Source of the DNA: Symsagittifera roscoffensis
Lineage: Eukaryota > Xenacoelomorpha > Acoela > Convolutidae
Assembly (NCBI RefSeq): GCF_963678635.1
Contig: NC_087066.1
Coordinates: 56,810,312-56,874,311 of the forward strand
Length of the DNA stretch: 64,000 bases
Direction of reading: 5' to 3'
Below the pieces are notes generated by a model. The model made no database searches and was not told the origin of the DNA. It saw nothing but the letters and a program-made list of their open reading frames with translations. Positions 30,385 through 42,208 of the stretch are shown here, piece after piece. Both the position numbers and the translations under genes were made by a program. How positions within the stretch are numbered: the first letter of the stretch is position 1; each line of letters begins with the position of its first letter.

Positions 30385-31550
30385 TTACCTTAGCGATAAG
30401 CAAGGGTATTACAATCGGGTACTAGAGTTTTTTCCGTAAACAACTTTGTCCACAGGACTCATTGTACTCCTGATGTACCTTGGTTCATAATGAATTCAAA
30501 TTTTGTAGTGCCTCTTTTTGTGGTGGTAACGAATACGCTTGGGACAGCAAAGGTTATTGGTTCGGATCTGACCAGAACCAGTTTTTTCAAACGGTAAATA
30601 TTCCGGTTCAAAAAGATATCGGCCTATTATTTGTCTGCTTATGTTTTGTCGGCTTAGTTCTCACATCTCAGAGTCGTTTATGTTAGCTGTAAACAATTTT
30701 CGCTGCAGTTGTTTTTAGCATTTTAAAAATCTGGCAGAATCGAAATTTGCTTTTCACGTTGGTTGTAAATATTAGCAGCTCGATTTGTTAAAATTGCTTT
30801 TTTTTTAAAATTTTTTGTCTTTTTAGCGGCTTTATCGTTATCGACTCAACTAAAATCGACTTAGTGGCCTCTTTTTGCGTCCTTACGATCGAAAAGTTTT
30901 TGTGCACGTATGTGTGCTCTGAGGGGATAAGGGACTTAATTTAGTTTTTTGAATTTTTTTTCGACATGAAGGGTTTCTTAGGTATTTTCGGCTTTGTTAC
31001 TACTTGGTAATTATAAATTAAAATGCAACAAACGATCCGGCGCATTTGGCGTAGAGGTAAAACAACAGCTTGAGACGGTAAAGGGCGGTAGTTTGAATCC
31101 GACCGGGCACTTTTTGCAAACTACAGTTTTTGTGCTTTTTCGCATTATGGTCTGTCTTTTCGTCGGCTTGGATCCGTAGCTCGATGGTCCCGTAGCTCGA
31201 TAGTCCCGTAGCTCGATGGTTCAGCTTCATTCAAAGTTGCTGTAACCCCCCATGCTTGAGACGTCAAAGCACGGTAGTTCGATTCCAGTTGAGACCTGTT
31301 ACTTTATTTTGCAAATAGAAAATTTTTGCTAATTTAGATTATTTTCTGTCCGCTTTTTTGTCTGCTTAGTTCCGCAGAAATTTTTTTTAAAACTTGCCTT
31401 CTTATAGCATTCCCAAAGCTCTTTGTAGAATTTTCAAAGCTGCACGTAATTTTGTTTTGAATTTTGTTCATTTTTTTCGTTTGATTTTACTTATAGTCAT
31501 TCTATTTTATATCGCTAGTGGCGCGAAGCTCAACTTCGCCTCTGTGTTAC
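30385..31550 (+). repeat. Composite tRNA-like repeat element, copy 1
   Basis: Head motif GATAAGCAAGGGTATTACAA followed by ...CTTTGTCCACAGGACTCATTG (30392-30465), a tRNA-like module (about 30526-30590), about 440 bp of T-rich body, a second tRNA-like module at 31037-31110 (A box TTGGCGTAGAGG, B box GTTTGAATCC), a third at about 31192-31303 (GTTCGATTCC), and a palindromic end GCGAAGCTCAACTTCGCCTCTG (about 31521-31543). The same order recurs at 39605-40340. This is probably a non-autonomous, pol III-type SINE-like composite. The spacer between YRDC and CMTR1 is made largely of it. Confidence 0.7.
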
Positions 31551-31639
31551 TTTTGTAACAAGAGGAGGTACATTTTTCTCGGTTGGCATTCGTAAAATAA
31601 CGCGGATCCCGACGTAAAATAAAGCGAATTGAAGCTAAA

Positions 31640-32240
31640 ATCAAACTATTCGTAATCTAGTTACCCTTACGATTAGCAAGCGTTATCAAACCGGAATGTA
31701 GAATTTTTGCGGTTCAATAACTATATTAACAGAATCACTTGACTCATTTTAACTTTGGTTCATATGAAATTAAACATCAGGCGTTAATTTGCGCATGTGG
31801 CGAAAAGGTAACGCACCTGCCTATAAATACTAAGGTCAATGGTTCGAATCCAGTCAGAACATGTTTTTTTTATGCGAGCGGAAAATTGTCCGCGATTCAA
31901 AAAATCTTCATTTGTCTGCTTTTTATTTCGGTTTAGTTACCGCAGCACAAAATTCGCGGTATTAAAAAGCATTTCAGTGTATTCCGGGTTTGGACCAGTA
32001 AGACTTCCGATTACTTTTGCCTACTTCATTTATTTAAAAATTTTTCATGCTGTTCATTAAAAAATTTTGATAGTTGTCTTTTTTTTTATAAATTCAAGGA
32101 GAGTTCTGTGCATTTAGTGCTTGAGACGACAAATCCCAGAAGTTCGATTTCTGTCGGGACCTGTTTTTTTTTCGAAACTGAAAGTTTTCGATTATTCTAG
32201 ACTTTCGTGCCTGTTACTTTTTGGTAATCATAGTCATACA
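31640..32240 (+). repeat. Composite tRNA-like repeat element, diverged copy 2
   Basis: A diverged head (ACGATTAGCAAGCGTTAT) at about 31668, a tRNA-like module at 31786-31862 with a good B box (GGTTCGAATCC), T-rich body, and a partial third module at about 32112-32162 (AGTTCGATTTC). Directly upstream of CMTR1. Confidence 0.6.
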
Positions 32241-32356
32241 TTTTTGTGACGCAAGTGATGATAAGGACGACTGATGTACAATTAAAACATTTTTCTGAAA
32301 GCAAGTGGATAGATCAAAGAAATCAAGAAGCTGTTTGTTTTTAGATTAGTTCAGAT

Positions 32357-35300
32357 ATGGCTCTAAAAAGAGACATGAAAAGGGATCACGACGATGAGGA
32401 AATAGATTGGAAACGACAGAGAAGTAGTGCCTTCAACAACTATTTCACGCCTTACCCCGAAGTCTCCGATGATGCTATCCCTGCGCTGAACAACTTCAAC
32501 CATCACTACACATCATCAGACAATGCAATACCAATACCGATGACGTCTCATGGTTCATTGGTGTCACCAGGGTTTCCACACAGTTCAGCGATGCCTGAAA
32601 CTTCTCATAATCAGGCCAACAATCAATACAGCTCCTTCGCCCAAAGTTTGATGAGCAAAATGGGTTACCAAGAGGGCAAGGGTTTAGGAAGGGACAAGCA
32701 GGGGATATCTGCACCTATTGAAGCAGAAGTGCAGATTGACAAGAAGGGTCTGGGGTTCAATCGTGGAGAGTTGAAAACCAACTTCGGAGCATCGTTTGAA
32801 GAGGAGGAGATTTACTGGGATAAAAAGGCTTGTAAAATGTAGTTCAGTTCAGAAAATTGCAAAGAATGGAAACTTGCTTGTCTTTTACTACGCTTACGAT
32901 TAGTGTTTTGACTTCAGAAACAATCGCTCCATTATTCGTATCATCCGCACTTGCTTTTTGTCCCGAATTTCGAGGAAAGTGACGAAATATTTGCGCTCAG
33001 TGTGTTTATTTTTATACAAAGAAATCGATTTTGAAAGCCATTTGAAAAATACTGACTTCATGAGCTCAAATTATTAAGATATTTCACCTGTAATCTTTTT
33101 TCATTAAGTTGCATGGGTTGTGATAATTTTAAACATTTCAAGCTTCATTTTTTAAAATCAAATACCAATCTGGTCTTCGCCCTTTATTACGAGCAGTCTT
33201 GCATGTTCTACTTCGCCTTCCTTAAGTGCATATATTTAAGATACATTTCTGAACTCGTTTCTTATTTTTTGCAGCGTCAGCTTAATAATGATTAACTTGT
33301 CGCAGTTTTAGCCAAATCGTAGCAAAATAGCAATTGCTAAATTTTCATTCCGGGCAGTTTTTGTTCTTTTTTAATCATGCTACCGCGACCAAATTTTGAT
33401 GACCGTCCCGACCGAAATGTGGCATGTGCATGCCATAAGCGCACGAATTGAAAACTGAACAAAAACAGGATTAAGAGTCGAGTTCCCAACTTAGACACTG
33501 CATAACCGCTTATTTTAAAACTTTAAATCTCATAAATATCTTTAAATTAAAAAGTACTTCTTCAAATTAAAAAGTACGAGCATAAAGACGGGGAAGTTGG
33601 CGCACAACAACGAAAACGAATCTACAATATTTTTTTGATTTCGTTAAATTATTTTGTGTCGTCCAAAGCAAAAAATGATTGAATATTTTGAAATCAGGTA
33701 GTTAATGTTGCAGGATTTCAAAGTTTTGAAACCTAAATGCTTAAAAATTTTTATGAGAACAATTTTTGTCATTTTTGTTTTCGGGTCAGTTGGCTTCTAC
33801 CCACTTTTGTCGGCTTAGGTGCCGCTTGGTAAATACTAGAGCTTATGTGATTTTTGATTATTTTTCTGGAATTATTTTTTTCCCCAAAAGATATATTTTT
33901 TTTTATTGATTTGGTTATTTCCGTCTCATTTTCTATTCGCTAGCTTGCAATGTCGCGCTTGCAATGTTTCGCTTCGCCTCTGTGTGAAATAACATGGCAT
34001 CATATTGCAGGTTGTATTTTTTTTGTTTTTGATTAAAATTGGAAAGTTAAATTTTCTGACTTGCTAAAGTTTTCAGTTTTTTTTTGGTTAATTGTTTCAT
34101 CCACGCATTTAGAGTGGCTGAAGTTTTTTTAATTGTTAAACTGTTTTCTTCATTTTTTTTTCTCTAAGATCGGAAAATTACTACATGCATGCACAACAGC
34201 CGGATGTATTATTTCTTTGTTGTATTATTTCCCCAAATTTTACACGGCGGTTTTCTAGAGCGGAGCTTCTTGTGGCTTAAGGCTGTTTTCCCCCACCTTT
34301 ACACTCGCGCGTTATCATTACTGCAGCTGAAATTGGTACGGCTGAGGTCTTGTTCATACTATCATTGCCACGGCAGGGGTTCGAATACACGATTTCAAAA
34401 TGAACGCCTTGAGACAAAACTAAGTGCTTTTATTGGCTAAATTAAAATGCTCTATTGGGTGATATTTTGCCACTGTTCATTTGGGTTTGGAGCAGTATTA
34501 GAAGGAAATTTGGTTATCGAATGGTTTAATTTATCATAGGATGTCAAGTGAATGTAAAAAAAATATTAAAAAAAATAACCAAAAAAAATTACATGTAGTT
34601 CTTAAACGGGCACAACAGCGGTTCGCCGTGATGAGCTGTACAGCTCGTATGTTGGTCCTTTCCACCGTGGATAAATGGTCTTAAATGTTAGTGTTTTGAA
34701 CCGTTTAATTGTAGGTCGAGTGGCTGACTACCTACGAAGGTGAGATGCCGAACGACGAAACCTTGAATGACTGGATGGACTTCGGAGACAAGAAAACGAG
34801 TTTGGACGATGAAGATCTCTTCACGGAGGGAGATCTGCTCCTGAAGATGCTGCAGCTGAAAACTCAGTTTGACTCTCTAGATGGGAAGCAACTGATGAAA
34901 GCGAGGAGTAGGGCAAATCCCTATGAGCAGCTGAAGTGTGCTATATTTCAGAACAGGGCGGCTCTGAAGATGGCCGATATGGATTACGCAACTGGGTTCA
35001 TTTTTTCGGGTATTTTTGTCGCCATATTGAAAAATTCGTCTGAAATATTATACCTTGCATTTCGAAGGTTAAGGAGTATTAATTTATATTTGAGTCATTG
35101 CTCTGAAAAGAAAATTGCCATGAAGCATGAGTAGAATACCACATAAACCACGGCAGTTCAAGAATCAAGTTTTCTATTTATATTTTGACGGTTTTAATGA
35201 TATTAACATCACAGCTTGTTTGAAATACTGGTTAGTAAGCAAAACATAATGTGATTATTAAACTTTAGATTTGTTTAGATCCAAAAACGTCTGCTGGAGA

Positions 35301-38300
35301 ATCGAGGCTATCTGCAGACCAACCAGAACTGCTTCTGTTTGCCGATATTTGTGCGGGACCCGGAGGCTTCACAGAATATCTGACATGGAGACGCGGGTGG
35401 CGCTGCAAAGGCTGGGGACTGACGCTTAAGAGTCCAGAGAATGCCAGTGATTTTAGGCTGGACAAATTTCTGGCCGGGTCCTCGGAAAGCTTCGAGCCTT
35501 ACTATGGCGTGGACGGAGCAAATGGTGATGGAGATATTCTGAAAACAGAAAATATTGATGCGTTCAGAACTTATGTGTTGGAGCATTCGCAACCGGAGGG
35601 TGGGTATACTTTTTGGATCTTTACAAGTTTGTCAAAGCCAAGTCTTAATGAAATAATTTTTTGAAAGAGGTTTTTTCTAATCAGCTCTTTGCGAATGTTC
35701 AAATTCATAATACGATTTTGATCAACCTAAAAATATCTGCACCTTCCTGTTTGTGAAACCGTTGATCCGCTGACTAAAAACGGAATTTTTGCGTTGAAGT
35801 AATCAATAAGACATATTGACAAACGTTTGTGTTTAGTTAATTGTTCATAACGTATTGTATCAATAAAAAACAGACGAAATAAACAGATAGACTTTGATCT
35901 GACTCTCATTCTCAGCAGAAGAGTTGGCTACTTTTGATAATAGTTGAATCTGTCCAGGTGGTGTTCATACCGTAATGGCCGACGGAGGATTTTCAGTGGA
36001 AGGCCAGGAAAACATCCAGGAGATCCTCAGCAAACACCTTATCATGTGTCAGATCCTGACTGCACTGAGCATCTTGTGCAAGGGAGGAAACTTCACCTGC
36101 AAGCTGTTCGACTGTTTCACTCTGTTCACTTCTGGTTTGGTGTACTTGTGTCACATGTGCTTCGAATCAGTTGGCATATATAAACCAATTACGAGTAGAC
36201 CAGCTAATTCGGAGAGGTACCTGATGTGTAGAGGCTACAAGGGTCAGCAGGAGTGTGCCAGTATCATTTCACACCTGGAGAGCACCTCGGATAACCTCAG
36301 AAATTTGAATAAAAGTTAGTGCAACGTCATTTGAGTTCTGAACCTTCCTTCAAAATGAATTCCTTTCAAGCGTCAAACTCATCGCCAGCAAAGTTAAAAG
36401 CAGCAAAAGGCTTGCGAGAAAATTTACAGAAAGAGAACGCAAGTTTGATATTTGAAGAAGATAATGAACCGTTGAGACCGTCAATCAGTAAAAATGACCA
36501 ACAACCCCAACTCAGGGTTTTGACACCTTGGCCACCCAAAGCTTTATGTTTGGTAATTTTTCATGATACCCATTTTGGCCTACAAAACCCAAATTTTTTC
36601 GAAAGGAGCCTTTGGTGCCAATATTTACTTATTTTTTTACTTTTTCGGCGCCTCATTCTTCGGTTAGTCTGAGTCAAAACGAAATAATCTGGGTGAGATT
36701 TGTAAATGAAACAATCTAGTTGATAGGGGAGCGATGTTGAAGTGGTAACGTCTCTGCCTCTCAATCGAAAGGTCGGATGTTCGAGGCTCTTCGATGATCA
36801 GTTCTCGTTGCTTGAGGATGAGTCAGCATTTCATGTCTCAGAAAAATAACCAAAAAAGTTGCAAGTAGTTTTTAAGCAGGGGCACAACAGTTGTTCTCCG
36901 TGAAGAGCTGAACAGCTCGAATGTTGGTCCGTTCTCTTGTGGATAAACCGTCTTGAAAAATATAGTAAAATATCTCTCCTCGTCCTAGAATTTGATAGCT
37001 GGATAGATGTGGAGCCTTAAATTATTAAGATTCATGAAGTTAGTGGTACTCTTATAAAGGTCTTCGTGATTTTTTTTGTTTTTCTTTTAGAAAAATTTTG
37101 TTTGCACTTAAATTTGGTTTTTCAAGGTTTCAATTTTGATTTCTTATGTTTAGTTCGTTTCTTTTATTAAATAGAAGACAAACTTTAATATTGAACAGTA
37201 AAAATGTAAGAACGTGATCGGCTTCTAGTTTCATAGTTGATTTTAATTTTACATTTGCGATAATCAGATATCGCAGCGGAATAAAAAATTTTACCAATTG
37301 ATCGAGTTTTCTCGAATTGGGTTAATTTATCAAAAAAGGAGTGTCAAACAAATTCCTCTTGAAATTCGAAGAGCTCTAAGGCCGTTTTTCTTCCTTTTTT
37401 CCGTAATTTTGATATTCGAAAATTGAAATCTTTTAAAAAGCAAGCAAGTCAGTTTTTTTCCTGTTTCCTTGCGTTCATTGACTCTTTTTCAAGTGACTCT
37501 TGTCTTAATTTCTCATTTTGCTAGTGTCGATTTCTTTTGGTTTCCAATATGGTTTTCTTACTTTCTTTCGCAATAGTTTATGGGCCTTTGGCCAAGTGAG
37601 GTGAGTCTCAGCTTGGCCTCTGTGGCAGTTTTATTTAAAAAGAAAAATATTTTTTGCAAGAGTAGTTGTATGAATTTTTAGAATAATAAAAAATGTTTTG
37701 TTTGAGATTTTTTAATTGTTCGAAAAATGATTACTTGATGTTTATTTTGAAAAATAGTATTCATATTTCTCCTAAAATGACATACTAATACTTTTTATTC
37801 ATGTTTTTCATTCCTTACGTTGATGTTCAGATTCAGACGATTTTCCACAACAAGACGTTTTGTCACTAGTTCCACACGATCAGATGTCATCCGAGTTCGT
37901 TGACTACCTAACTAAATCAAACAATGAAATCTTGGTTCAGCAGGTGGCAGCTCTGCGAAAAGTCATTCAGTTTGTCAAGAATCCAAATTTGGTCGAGTCC
38001 AGACAAGATGAAATTAGGGACAAATACTTGGAAAAGTGGAAAATTCCTAGAACGGGACGCAAAGAGAGTGCAAGAGTGGGCCCAGTGAAAAAGTTTCAGG
38101 AGCTCTGTTCGGGTCAAAACAACCCATTTTCTGGGTGTCCGAGCGAAGATGTTTGCGTTAAACTGACAAAAGATAACTTCAAGAGTTTTTTGGATTCGAT
38201 CCACGAATTTCGGTTTTCCTTCGTGGGGTCATCGTTGGCGCGTGAGGTGTGGCTGAGTGAGGGTGGGTTTGTAGTGCATCGGTCGACAGATCTGGAACAT

Positions 38301-41300
38301 TGGTCACGTGTAGAAGGACATTACAAAGTGGAACTGCCCAAAGATACAATAATAGAAGTGGAGAAGCTACAAGAACACCGCGTCGAGGTAAAATATTAGG
38401 CTTAAAATGGCCCATACACTTGTTTCGAGGTTATTTTTCTTAACATTCAATTTGATTAATCCGACAAATGAAAATGAGGAGGAACTTTGTATTCGGGTGA
38501 GTTTAAGTTTTTTTGTTTTTTTTTTCACGCAAAATCAGGTTCCACAAATAATCATCGGAATGGGTCGAATGATATATCATATTAAAGTATTTTCAGTCCT
38601 GATTCGAACGACATCAGAAATTTTTTCAAAATGTTGTCTTGGTGTTGAGGCAAAGCGGTTTGAAATATTAGATTTTTGGTCTTATTTTGAGCGAATACGT
38701 TTAACGAGCAGGCTTTTTCTATTGAACCAAAAGCTTTACCGCAAATATTTATCGCAATGGGTTGAGTGATTTGTCATATTAAAGCTCTGTCAGTCTTAAT
38801 TCTAACGACCTTAGAATTTTTGCAATAAGTTTTCCCATTGTAAAGAAAAACTGGTTCGAAGTTTTAGAGTTTTATTCCCATTTCGATTGAGTAAAGCACG
38901 CGAACGGGCTAATTACAGAAACATGAGCCATGATTTTTTTCCGGTCAAATTATTTTTCGAAATTTTTAGCGCCATTTTAAGAATGAAACAATTACTGAAA
39001 AAAAAGTTTTTGTTTTTCTAGTTATTTTTTGACAAGAAATTTTGCCCGGTTTGCCTACGGTGACTGTCGAATATGCCTAAATCTTTTGCATTTTCTTAAA
39101 TTATGGTCGGAACATAGTGTTCTGCTTGTATCGCAACCTACTATCCTTGTGTACTCTGGCGATCAGCTTAGTCTATTAAAGTGAATCTTCTTTTTTTTAC
39201 CTAACTCGCAAATAAAAGTGTTCATTGAAAGTGAAAAGGGTTCATTTACCATTTATGTGGTGACACTTTTGCTATAATCATGATCTAATATGGGAAATTT
39301 CATGGCATCTGTTCTTTGCTTTCTTTGTGGCTAGTGTTTGTAATTTATTAAGCATGCGTGGCTCAGTGGTTAGTGCGTGAGAATCATATCTCCAGGTCGC
39401 AGATGGAATCCGAGACCTAGCCGAATTTTTACTAATTCGAGGCTTTTTCTACTTGTTCGTATTGCACTTTATGGAGCTGCTGTTTGTCGTGTTCTCGCTA
39501 GTGTTTGCGAAGCGAAGCTTAGCCTCTGTGTTTATTTAGCTTTTAGACAGCTAGCGTCTATAACAGATGTTTTTCAAACAGTTTTTTTTTATTACTATTG
39601 CCCTTGCGATAGCAACGGTACTGCAATTGGGTACTAGATTTTTTCTTTGTCTACAGGACTCATTGAACTGGTGGTACCTTGGTTCATAATGAATTCAAAA
39701 TTTGTAGTGTGTCTTGCTGGCTTAGCCCAGTGGTAACGAATACGCCTGGTCCGGGGTCCGAATCTGACTAGGACCAGGTAATTGTTTCGGTTCAAAAACG
39801 AATACGCCTGGTCCGGGGTTCGAATCTGACTAGGACCAGGTAATTGTTTCGGTTCAAAAAAGTTTCGGCCTATTATTTGTCTGCTTCTGTTTTGTCGGCT
39901 TAAGTGCCACATCAAAGAATCGTTTAATTTAGATGTAAATTTTTTTAACTGCAGTTGTTTTAAGCATTTTAAAAATACGGCCGAATTGAAATTTGCTTTT
40001 GACAATGGTTGTAATTTAACCAGCTCGATTTGTTAAATTTATATTTTTTCGTCTTTTTTTATCGGCTTAATTCATTGCGGCCTAGTTAATATCAATTTTA
40101 TGAGCTCTTATTGCGTCGTTACATCCGAAAAAAATTTTTGTGCGCGTGTGTGAGCTCTTACGGGAAAAGTGTGCTTTTTTTAAGTTTAGAATTTTTCCGA
40201 ATTTTTTTCGGCATGAAGGGTTTCTGCTCGGATTTTTTCGGCTTTGTTACCACTTGGTAATTATAAATTCAAATCCAATCAACCATCCGGCGCATTTGGC
40301 GTAGAGGTAAAACAACTGCTTGAGACAGCAAAGATTTATCCGAATTTATTTAGTTTTGGTTCTAAAAAGTTAATTTGATTTGTTCCTCTTATTTGGAAAT
40401 GAAACAATTAAACAATTGTGTATAAGTTCTATGACAACAATTTTAGGTGACTTTGGTCGTCTGCCCAAGTATTGTCCACCTAGTTACCGCTTGGCTAATT
40501 TTGCCTGAATTTTGTTTTAACGCTGCCGATTGTGTTTGACTTTGTTTTCTCGAATTGTATTTTGTTCGATACCAATATTTTTCCCGAATCTCATTGCAAT
40601 CTAGTCGACAGAAATTGAGATGAGACGGAAGCCACTGCTTGTATTGTTCTGCACATGTTGAGAAGCTTTGGTTTGCTACTAAGTCTCTTATTTGTGCTAT
40701 CATTAATTATTTTATTTGCTCAAGCCAGTTAGCGAGCATAGTAATGAGCTAAGAATCCACAATTTTCCCAAACCAACTAGCATAAATAAGTGGTCAGTTT
40801 TGGTTGCGTTTGTGCTGCATGCTTAGAACAGCAATTTAAAAGCTTGTGTTCCATCCATCCGGTTTATTGGTTGCTAGTGTTTACGCTCACGGCCAGCAAG
40901 TGTTATTACATCGGAGTATAATGTGAATCGGTTTTCTTTGATTTTGCTGATTATAAGAGTAATGAACGTAGTGATTACTCTTTTTTTTTGAAGTTGCTGT
41001 TTTTTTTTCAGAAGTTCTTGAAATTTGCTAACGTTAAAGTTTGCTTTCGTGGTTTGTTTTTTCAAGCTCAGTTCATTTCCTTTGTTAAAAGGATGGTAAC
41101 TCCACTAACGAACAGTAAAAGTGCTAAGGTCACGAAAAACGTGATCGGCTTCTAGTTTTGATATTGGAGTTTGTTTTTCAGCTTTACCAGCGGAATAAAA
41201 AGTTCATGTATTTATCCACTTTTCTCAAATTGTTATCCAAAATTGTCAATCATAATTTGTTCTGGAGGCTCAAAGAGTTTTATGGCCATATATTTTCTCC

Positions 41301-42208
41301 TTGAAACTCGGAATTTGAAGTTTTTGGATTACAAGTTAGTATTTTTTGTTTCTTTCTGTAACTTACATGATTATTTGGTTTTAGTCTTTCTCATTGTTTA
41401 CTTGCTGTTTTATTTTAGCTTTTCCATGGAGCTTTGTTGAGGTTTCGCCGCGTTCACTAAGCTGGATATTTCGTATTATGATTTTGTTGGTTCAGTGTGG
41501 TAAATGTTTTTTCAATGCAGTAATGCTGATAGAAATTAGTATTTGCTTTTTTTGAGCAAGCAGTTTTAAATTGAGAGTTTTTTTTAATTTCAGCAGCCGA
41601 ATTCTAAAAGCGACAGACCCAGCAGCTGCAAAGCCATACACATCACAGATGTGGTTGCAGTAGGTGGACAAACGGTGCATATCAAACCCTATAAAGAACG
41701 TCTACACGTCGCAGAACAGTTAGTCCGAGCAGTTTCTAAACCCAGTCTACCTAACAGGTGCAAGCTACGAGTAAAAGATCTAATCAGATTGGAACACCTG
41801 GAGGATAAATTGAATTCTCTGCAGCGTCGGAAACTTACGGTGCCCTCGTCACGCACAGAACTGTGCGTTGATGTGCCTGATGGATACTTTTACCAATGTC
41901 ACGGAATTCGCATTGTGCGAATCTTGAAGAGTACATACAACATGATCATATCGAAGTCGACAGGAAAGTTTTACTTTTTCGACAAGCGCACTGGCACTTC
42001 GCAATACGAGTGGCCGAGCTCAGCTTCGTCTTCATTTTGGGACTGTAAAGAGAATTGTGCGAAATGGGTTAAGGAACCAGGAGTTCAATTTAGTCTCGAA
42101 GAGATACACAGGGCTCCAGATTTGCTTTCCAGAACAGAATTACTAGAACATATACGACAATTGAAACATGAAAACAAAAACTCGCCCCCCAAAGCCACAA
42201 AAAACTGA
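32357..42208 (+). CDS. CMTR1: Cap-specific mRNA 2'-O-methyltransferase 1 (cap-1)
   Basis: Proposed exons: 32357-32827, 34715-35009, 35279-35599, 35958-36314, 37831-38387, 41594-42208 (871 aa; human about 835). The enzyme methylates the ribose 2'-O of the first transcribed nucleotide, using S-adenosylmethionine, in the nucleus. Seen: basic N-terminus with KRQR (19-22), G-patch about 97-134, RFM/FtsJ-type core with Lys242 (NRAALKMAD), SAM loop CAGPGG 280-285, Asp371 (MADGG) and Lys411 (TCKLFD), matching the human Lys239/Asp364/Lys404 triad; [11 protein letters not shown]; degenerate guanylyltransferase-like region; WW-like [13 protein letters not shown] near the end. Introns 2-5 are GT-AG and keep frame. 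Intron 1 fits best as AAG|GC...AG, joining to VEWL at constant spacing to human; a GT alternative exists. Introns hold SINE-like repeats. Confidence 0.92.
32828..34714. other. CMTR1 intron 1, repeat-rich
   Basis: No independent gene. Contains the tail of a composite repeat (33780-33990, including GTCGGCTTAG and TTTCGCTTCGCCTCTGTG) and, at its 3' end, a SINE-like unit (34318-34690). Confidence 0.55.
34318..34690 (+). repeat. SINE-like element, copy in CMTR1 intron 1
   Basis: A tRNA-like head at 34325-34405 with B box GGTTCGAATAC is followed by a body with AATAACCAAAAAA, CGCCGTGATGAGCTG and GTGGATAAATGGTCTTAA. The body matches 36840-36960. Confidence 0.65.
36725..36962 (+). repeat. SINE-like element, copy in CMTR1 intron 4
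   Basis: The head at 36725-36800 is clearly tRNA-like (A box GTTGAAGTGGTAACG, B box GGATGTTCGAGGC). The body, with AATAACCAAAAAAGTTGC, CTCCGTGAAGAGCTGAACAG and GTGGATAAACCGTCTT, is homologous to 34556-34690. Same strand as the host gene. Confidence 0.72.
37240..37640 (+). repeat. Dispersed intronic repeat B (CMTR1 intron 4)
   Basis: Shares blocks CAGCGGAATAAAA, TTTTCTCGAATTGGGTTAAT and a GAGCTCTAAGGCC segment with copies at 41180-41310, 42930-43100, 50575-50650, 55280-55420 and 55845-55960. It ends in a decayed form of the GCTTGGCCTCTGTG palindrome at about 37605-37622, which links it to the composite element. Confidence 0.6.
38400..41593. other. CMTR1 intron 5, repeat-rich
   Basis: About 3.2 kb without a gene. 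Holds a tRNA-like stretch at 39356-39425, a palindrome at 39508-39530, a composite repeat at 39605-40340 and repeat B parts at 41040-41440. Two degenerate copies of a 200-bp unit (AGTATTTTCAGTCCTGATTCGAACGACATCAG and its relative) lie at 38570-38830. Confidence 0.55.
39605..40340 (+). repeat. Composite tRNA-like repeat element, copy 3
   Basis: Same order as copy 1: head GCGATAGCAACGGTACTGC, CTACAGGACTCATTGAACTG, GGTTCATAATGAATTCAAA, tRNA-like module at 39715-39780 (A box TGGCTTAGCCCAGTGG, B box GGTCCGAATC), T-rich body, then the second module CATTTGGCGTAGAGG at 40290. Part of module 1 (about 63 bp, ACGAATACGCCTGG onwards) is duplicated in tandem at 39736-39861. Confidence 0.75.

Noticed and set aside
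31037-40335. Functional tRNA genes
   Set aside because: A and B boxes are present, but acceptor stems do not pair well, and the modules recur inside longer repeats. They are tRNA-derived repeats.
29531-42208. YRDC-CMTR1 as an operon
   Set aside because: The 2.2-kb repeat-filled gap is too long for a typical operon pair, and no polycistronic evidence can be read from the sequence.
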